Shown here: piece after piece, positions 57,974-64,000 of the stretch
Layout: every line of letters starts with the position of its first letter
How positions within the stretch are numbered: the first letter of the stretch is position 1
Source of the DNA: Lunularia cruciata
Lineage: Eukaryota; Streptophyta; Marchantiopsida; Lunulariales; Lunulariaceae
Length of the DNA: 64,000 nucleotides
Assembly: GCA_948567375.1 (NCBI GenBank)
Contig: OX419759.1
Location: 24,529,493-24,593,492 of the forward strand
Direction: 5' to 3'
Notes under the pieces: model-generated
What the model was told of the DNA's origin: nothing
Database searches by the model: none
What the model saw: only the letters and a program-made list of their open reading frames with translations
Position numbers and translations under genes: made by a program

Positions 57974-59417
57974 ACCGCTTCCTTACCTCTTGGGTTTAGT
58001 CTTTGTGTCTTTCATGGTGGGAGAGGTAACACTACTCCTTTGGGTTTAGCCCACTTTTTCATCTTTGGACTTCTTCCTTCCATGATCTTCCTTTATCCTG
58101 TCCTAGCAAAATGTTCATCATTGGACCAAAGTTGCAAGATTTATAGTTGCTCATCGTCATCCACTTCATAATGCTTATCAAGATTGAAATATGAGACCAT
58201 CCGATGTTGCTCCTGTATTGTTAGTAGGTTTAGCCCAAGGTAGAATTATGCTACAAATAGTATGAAGTAGTAAGGTGGCAAATTTGTCCTCTTGTTAATG
58301 ATTATCTGCCTTGTTCTTTGATGGAAGTACTTTGTACAATTCACCTTCTCTCCTACAAACATTTGGTGGAAGAAAACTGCTCGCTGCATATTTACATACA
58401 TCATTTGCTCTGGCTTGAACATTGCCATTAACACTCCCACAATGCTTTGCTTTATCAAGTCCTGATAGGACTCCACCTTGTAGCCATTGTTGGTCCACAA
58501 AGTGAAGAATGAATTCATGATCTTTGCGGCCTCTTCCAAAGCTTCACACTTTTGATAGAAGGTGACTCTGGTTGCATCTCATGCTTCCTCTCCCAAGACT
58601 AACTTCCAATTTTATTGGGTCCATCAAGCCAGATTCCCTCTCTTCTCTATTACTTTAGGGTCTTCCTCACAATTACTAGCAGCTATCTTTGCCATGAAAT
58701 GTGGAAAATTCACATTCTAGTTTCAGGCCAAAAATGTGATGTGGAGTCTACTCATTTGATTCATGCTACTACATCTAATCTCCAAATTGCAATACTACTC
58801 CCTACAAGTGAGTTCTCCTTGCTCTTCTTTGCCATTATCTGCTCATGAGTTCTTTGAAGTTGGAAGAACATCCCCTCTCTTAGACACGACACTCTAACCC
58901 CTTTTGGATTTTGGAAAATTTCGTTCTCAATTGGCTTTGTGACTCACATTCCTACATGACAGCTACTTAGAGGAACAATATATCTTCTTGACATTTTTTA
59001 TTCCCCTTATTGCAGTCTTAATGTTATAGTGCTTCAAGATGCAATCATTCTTTAGTCAATTTTCAAATCAAATCTCACTTCTTCTACATGTTTGTTTCTT
59101 GTCACTCTCAAAGCATTCTTCTCCTACCTTAGCCATTTCTTTAATTGTACTTTCTTGGCTGGCTTGCACCAAAGGAAAGTTGTTACAACTTCTTCTTCTT
59201 CTTATTGGGATGTACTTCTTGCTTTGAAGACACCCTTCTTTGGGTTGATTCCTTTGTAAGTTCCCTCCAAGTACTTTGTCTTTGGACCCAAAGTTGACTT
59301 CTTCAAGTGCACTACGTAGATACATAAGTCCATTCTTTTCTTCTTCCTTTGGCTGCAATTCGGTTTCCACAATGCACTTCTTAAAAACTCATCAAATCAA
59401 AAAATGTGGGTACCACA
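57974..59417 (-). repeat. Ty3-B LTR, 3'-truncated
   Basis: Its 5' end on - is TGTGGTACCCACATTTTTTG at 59417. Leader, then ORF start region and the conserved block at 58539-58246 (NNGYKVESYQDLIKQSIVGV, AVFFHQMFVGEKVNCTKYFH). The rest is missing; it abuts the end of the + copy at 57973. Read on -, GAAGAGTGAGAGCTAG precedes the LTR start and could be a polypurine tract. Confidence 0.78.
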
Positions 59418-59610
59418 CTAGCTCTCACTCTTCATGAACCCAAAACCAACCAAATTTTCCATAGTAGCTAGTTGTGCCCATGTCTAATCCTATGCAAAGT
59501 TTGATGGCCCAATCTTTAGATATGGATCAGTTCTTGAGTTGGGCTAACTTGTGAGCTCTACAGACCCAAGTATACTTGATCCAAGGCCCTGAATTCTCTA
59601 TTTATGGAAT
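59418..59610. other. Short spacer, possible 3' end of a Ty3-B body
   Basis: Read on -, it leads into the purine-rich GAAGAGTGAGAG that precedes the LTR at 59417. No domain is recognised in the remaining bases. Confidence 0.35.
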
Positions 59611-59797
59611 TGTGACAACCCAACAAGTATTAATTTTTTAGTGATTGATGAGTAATCATTTTTTCCCATAGAGATATTGGTCAAGATGGGTCAAATACAA
59701 AGTAAAATGTAATAGTTCAATTCTTTTTCTTTCATTTGGCTTCAACAATTCACATTTTCTCTAAAAATAAACAAAATTAAAAAATGTGGGTACCACA
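59611..59797 (-). repeat. Miniature Ty3-B LTR (187 bp)
   Basis: Keeps both LTR ends (TGTGACAACCCAAC on the low side, GGGTACCACA on the high side) but only about 110 bp of 3' and 75 bp of 5' sequence; the whole ORF is deleted. It follows directly a polypurine tract and integrase on -, so it is the 3' LTR of that element. No target duplication found (GGAAT / TACCT). Confidence 0.75.
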
Positions 59798-59810
59798 TAC
59801 CTCTCCATCA
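59798..59810 (-). other. Ty3-B polypurine tract
   Basis: On -, GATGGAGAGGTA directly precedes the LTR start TGTGGTACCC, as expected for plus-strand priming. Confidence 0.65.
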
Positions 59811-60815
59811 AATATGAGCATCATTACAAACATAGGTTGTATCTCTTATCTTACACTATTGTGTCCATAGTCCAATATCTTCTCCACCCATTTACTCGAG
59901 TGGCAAAAAGATTTCCTTCCAAGTTTTCCAATTGAATAGAGCCATTGTCATAAATATGTATCACTTGGTATAGTCTCATCTACCTTAAGTGCAGCTTGCC
60001 TTGAAAAAATATTTGGTAATTGTCATATAATAGCACCAAGTCTCCCTCCTAAACAACAATAGGTTGTAATCTCTTATCATGCCTAAACCCTATCATATCT
60101 CTTTTGTAGTTTCTATTGCATCGTCTCTCTTCTCTTCAAGCCACATCAGTTGATGAATTCAAAGATCCTGACTTTCCTCCTCCAACAATCATTCCTCGCA
60201 TAGGATTCAATATGACCAAACTTCAAATTCAAGTGGTAGTATAAGATGCAATCTATAAGTTAAGAAATATGGATTCTACATAGTGGTAATTTTTTTGGTG
60301 GTTCTATATGCCCACAAACTTGCAAGTAGCTTTGTGTCCCAATTGATAATAGAATTGAAAATCATTTTATTCAAAATTTTACACAATAATCTATTTTATT
60401 TCTCTATCAACCTGTTTGCTTTCGATTGTAAGGAGTCATCTTTTGATGTAATATAGGTAGAATTGACAATCATTTTATTCAAAATCTTATACAATAATCC
60501 ATTTTCTTTCTCTATCAACCCATTTGCTTTGGATTATATGGAGTCATCTTTTGATGTTTTATTTGGAAGTACTTGGTTAGTGCATCCCTAAGTGAGTTCA
60601 AAAGATGAGACCCTTGACCAATTCTGAAGGACATCCATAACAAGAGATGATGTTTGGAAGAAAAATTTGGCTACAATTTTTGCATCATCTTTCCAAGTTG
60701 TTTGGCTTCAACCATTTTGGTAGTGTAATTAGTGCATACTAAAATATATCTCTTCCTTGTGAATGGGGTGACTGATTGAATTGGACCCATGTAGTACAAA
60801 TATTTTTCAGTTTGT
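59811..60815 (-). pseudogene. Ty3-B-type integrase, C-terminal part
   Basis: On -: MGPIQSVTPFTRKRYILVCT, NYTTKMVEAKQLGKM, IKHQKMTPYNPKQMG and its duplicate, then WMRLYQVIHIYDNGSIQLEN with LEGNLFATRVNG, the GPF-type C-terminal module of gypsy integrases. Upstream catalytic sequence is cut at about 60815 by a Ty3-B LTR fragment. Stops throughout. Confidence 0.75.
60353..60560 (-). repeat. 108-bp tandem duplication in integrase
   Basis: AATTGAAAATCATTTTATTC (60353) recurs as AATTGACAATCATTTTATTC (60461), and GGAGTCATCTTTTGATGT occurs in both units. It duplicates the PYNPKANGL segment of the integrase. Confidence 0.85.
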
Positions 60816-61868
60816 TGTTGTTTTATGTATTTTTTGAGAAGAATTGTGTCCAGTTGAAGGCAGATTGAAACCAAATGGCAAAGAAAGAAGAAGAATTGTG
60901 TCTTTGGATCAGACCCAAAGAAGCCTACTTTGCATTGAGAGAAAGAAAACTTAGATTGCACTCATCAGAGGTGAAACCCAAAGTAAGAAGACTTCATTTT
61001 GGGGTGATCAACCTGATGCAAAGATAGTGTAACAACTTTTCTTTGGGTGCGCTAGTCAAGAATGTATGACCAAGAAAATGGTTGAGTCTCAAGCTGGAGA
61101 AAATTGATAGTGATAGGAGGAATGCATGCAAAAGGCATGATTGTTCAGTGAAGAGTGATTGAGGAGTGACCATACATTGCAACAATATAAGGTTAAGACT
61201 TTGTCGAAGAAAATTTGAAATGTCATGCAACTATCCTATGCCTCTTAGTAGTCATCTCCAGGTAATGCAAATTATGAAGCCATTTGAGAGTTCAATTTTC
61301 AATAATCTTGAGGGAATGAGGATTTCTCATTGAGGAGAAGAGATACTTTTCCGAAGATGAAGAGTCAGAGATACCACTATGCCAACGAGGGGTAGGAAGA
61401 AGAATCTCTCACTTGCAATGAGGAATGCTATGGTTCAAAGGTTAGATGTTATTGCAAGGATTAAGTTTGACTAAACTTTGGATCACTTTTTTGGCATGGA
61501 ACTAGAATTTGAATTTTCTAGCATTCATGGCAGAAATTGCTGCGAGTAATTATATTGAGGGTTCAGAGGAAGTAGGAAAGAGAGGAAATGTGGCTTGATG
61601 GATAGAGTCCGATTGGAGATTAGTCCTAGGTAGGGATGCTGGTGAGGAGTATGGACTGAATTTCTATGGGAAAGGAGAAGTTGCATACGAGACTACAAAA
61701 GTATGAAATTCTTTCAATGCTTTGTGTATGAAGAATGGCTACAAGGTGGATAACTACTAGGACCTACTAAGACAAAGTATTGTTTGGTTGATGATGGCAA
61801 TCTTTGAACCCAAGAAAACCACTTATGTTACAAAGCAACATGCCATTTTCTTCTACTAAAGTGTTTTT
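60816..61868 (+). repeat. Ty3-B LTR fragment, both ends truncated
   Basis: Leader with ACCCAAAG motifs (60910, 60975), ORF start region (AMRNAMVQRLDVIARI-like, about 61415), and the conserved block up to TYVTKQHAIFFY (about 61830-61858), where the next copy begins. The 5' border is approximate; about 30 bp of the LTR start are lost. Confidence 0.72.
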
Positions 61869-63336
61869 TGTGGTACCCAAAATTTTTGTTTTGTTAAAGT
61901 TTTGAAGAAGAAGTATATTGAGGATTACAAAGGAAAGAACAGACTTATGTGCCTTTGGAGTAAACCCGAAGAAGTAGACCTTGGGTCAGGAACCGGAAAT
62001 ACTTGGATGGGATTAAGAATAGACAAATCCAAAGAAGATTGTCTTTGGACCAAGAAGTGAAGGCCGATACAAATACGGTGTAACAACCTCTCTATGTGTC
62101 AGGTTCGGCAAGAAAGTACACTTCAAGAAAGAGTGGAGGCAAGAGAAGAATACCTTGATAGTGACAAGAAACCAACACATAAAAGAAGTGGAGGTCAATT
62201 TTGAAATTGACTAAAGAATGACTGCACTTTAGGGTACTATAAAATTGCAATTACATAGGGGAAATTGAATATGTCAAGTAGATATCATGTTCCTCTGAGT
62301 AGTCATCCTGTAGTAATGTGCTTCAAGAAGCCAATTGAGAGTGAAATTTTCTGAAGTCCAGAAGGGGTTAGAGTGTTGCGTCCAAGAGAGAGGATGGTCT
62401 TCTAGTGCCAAATAACCAAAGAGCAAATCATGGCAAAGAAGAGTAAGAGAGCACTTGCAGTGAAGAGTTTTGCAATTCAAATATTAGATGGCATAGCTAG
62501 GATTGAGGCCTTGAATAGACTTTGGATTACATTCATGGCATGGAATTGGAATTTTAGTTTTCCAAGCGTCATGGCAAAGATAGTTGCCAGTAATTGTGAG
62601 GAGAGCCCCAAAGTCAAGGGGAAGAGAGGAGATCCGACTTGATTGACTGAGTTAGATTAGAAGTTAGTTTTGGGGAAGGACGCAAGAGAAGCAACTGGGT
62701 TACCTTTTATCAAAAGTGTGATGCTGTAGAGGAGACCATGGAATCAGAAACTCATTCTTTGCCCCACAAACTAACAATGGTTACAAAGTGGAGTCCTATC
62801 GAGATCCGATCAAGCGGAGTATTATGGGAGTGATCATGGGCATGTTCAAACCCAAAAGAATGACATATGTGAACATGCAGCATGCAGTCTTCTTCCACTA
62901 GATGTTTGCAAGAGTGAAGGTGAACTAGGCAAAGTGCTTCCACCAACAAACAAGGCAAATGATTGTCAATTGGAGAACTAATTCTACTCTGCATTACTTT
63001 GCACCAATTGCAACACACTTCTACTTTGGATTAAATTTTCTGACAACAAAGGAGACATAGCACATGGTGTTGCATTTCTATCCTAATCTTTGACGAGAAG
63101 TGGATGAAAAGGAGCAGCAATACATGTTTCAATTACAAGCCAATGATGACCACTTCATAAGAACAAGACAGAGAGCAATAGTTGAAGGAAGACATCCTAA
63201 GATGAAGAAGCGGACTAAGCCCAAAGAAGTATCATTGCCCCAACCACAATGCAAAACCCAAAGACTCAATCCGTGAGGTAAGAAAGCGGTGAAGGAGGAG
63301 ACTTTGGAAATAGAGTCTGAAGGAGAGACAGAGTCC
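61869..63336 (+). repeat. Ty3-B LTR, cut by a Ty3-A insertion
   Basis: Starts TGTGGTACCCAAAATTTTTG inside the preceding copy's ORF. ORF begins at ATG 62430 (MAKKSKRALAVKSFAIQILD, LNRLWITFMAWNWNFSFPSV) and the conserved block is clear at 62770-63010 (NNGYKVESYRDPIKRSIMGV, MQHAVFFH, CFHQQTRQMIVNW, HYFAPIATHFYFGLNF). The acidic linker starts at about 63290; the Ty3-A LTR follows at 63337. Confidence 0.8.
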
Positions 63337-64000
63337 TATGAGCCGGCCGGTCTCTCACTCAAGATGAACCTTTGATGGCTATTATAGTAGTGCACCATGG
63401 ACCAAGAAAGCAAAGAACCCCAACTCCATCATACTCCTCCAAGGATAACACTCCAATACTCAAGACATTGCTCACTAGAGAACTCAATGAGGGAGAGATA
63501 GTTGCAAATGAAAGGATGATGAGTACTTCCTCACCCCTTGTTTATATACTTGTGAAATAGTTATGCACCAAATTTACTAATTATTGTAGTAACTCAAGTT
63601 ATTAGGCTAAAAGTCAAGTAAAGTCAAAAAGTAGAAAGGAATATCCACTCACATAGGCATATTCCACTAGCATGTGATCTTATCTTGACCCAACCACTAA
63701 GTCAAGGATTCCTTCACATGGGCTATCCTTGGACTATAGAAGAATCCAAAACAAAAAGGCTTGCAGGCCCAAGAGTTCTCAACTCTTTCCTCAAAGCAAA
63801 ACACCTAGAAATAATACCAAGTCAACACACTAGAATCCAAAATAGTGGTGCTCATCTTTTCTACCTCCTCTAAAGTAAGGTCCCCTCTATCTTAGTTATG
63901 ACTAACTCTAGCTAATCATGACTAATGTAGAACCATCCTTTATCTCTATATAAATAATATCTCTCAAGTACTTGTAATACCAAGCTAAATATCACAATAC
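63337..64000 (-). repeat. Ty3-A LTR, continues beyond the window
   Basis: Begins TATGAGCCGGCCGGTCTCTC and aligns with the left part of the other Ty3-A LTRs up to the window end. Orientation matches the 3' LTR of a third Ty3-A copy whose body would lie to the right. Confidence 0.85.

Overview
The window looks like nuclear DNA of a land plant or close relative, probably a non-flowering lineage (bryophyte, lycophyte or streptophyte alga). This is an inference from short spliceosomal introns, a plant copia primer-binding site, a Tubby protein with no visible F-box, and a Ty3/gypsy element carrying a cytosine-methyltransferase-like domain. No bacterial operon, tRNA, rRNA or CRISPR array was seen.

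Gene island (about 1-12 kb). Two convergent intron-rich genes could be reconstructed exon by exon with consistent phases: a Tubby-like (TUB) gene on + (1790-6682, 14 exons, 607 aa, one GC-AG intron) and a DUF155 / RMD1-RRG family mitochondrial protein on - (7500-11230, 7 exons, 555 aa). An unassigned 128-aa frame lies upstream of the second gene. CpG is common here and drops sharply to the right.

Nested retrotransposons (14.7-37.5 kb). A Ty1/copia element (-), with 216/221-bp LTRs and a TGCAT target duplication at both outer ends, spans 22.9 kb because other elements landed in it: a 711-bp unknown insertion in its RNase H; a decayed + strand Ty3/gypsy element (called Ty3-C here) with a methyltransferase-like domain between protease and reverse transcriptase; an 8.2-kb Ty3/gypsy element (Ty3-A, -) inside Ty3-C; and a solo LTR of a third gypsy family (Ty3-B) that itself holds a second solo Ty3-B LTR.

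Right part (37.5-64 kb). It holds a lone Ty3-A LTR, about 3.6 kb of unrecognised decayed DNA, a CT-rich 43-bp minisatellite, a Ty3-B gag-protease-RT body (-) interrupted by a 5.2-kb Ty3-A element, and a cluster of Ty3-B LTR copies in both orientations (52.98-63.34 kb). It ends in a Ty3-A LTR cut by the window edge.

Most interesting: the Ty3-B LTR is giant (about 3.3 kb as an occupied, TSD-flanked solo LTR, originally longer) and carries a long ORF of about 815 codons with a TATA-like box, a conserved globular block, an acidic linker and a coiled-coil tail. Its LTR nature is shown by a primer-binding site next to one copy (52951-52977), a polypurine tract next to another (59798) and perfect 5-bp TSDs around two more. 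The same protein block can still be read in at least five copies.
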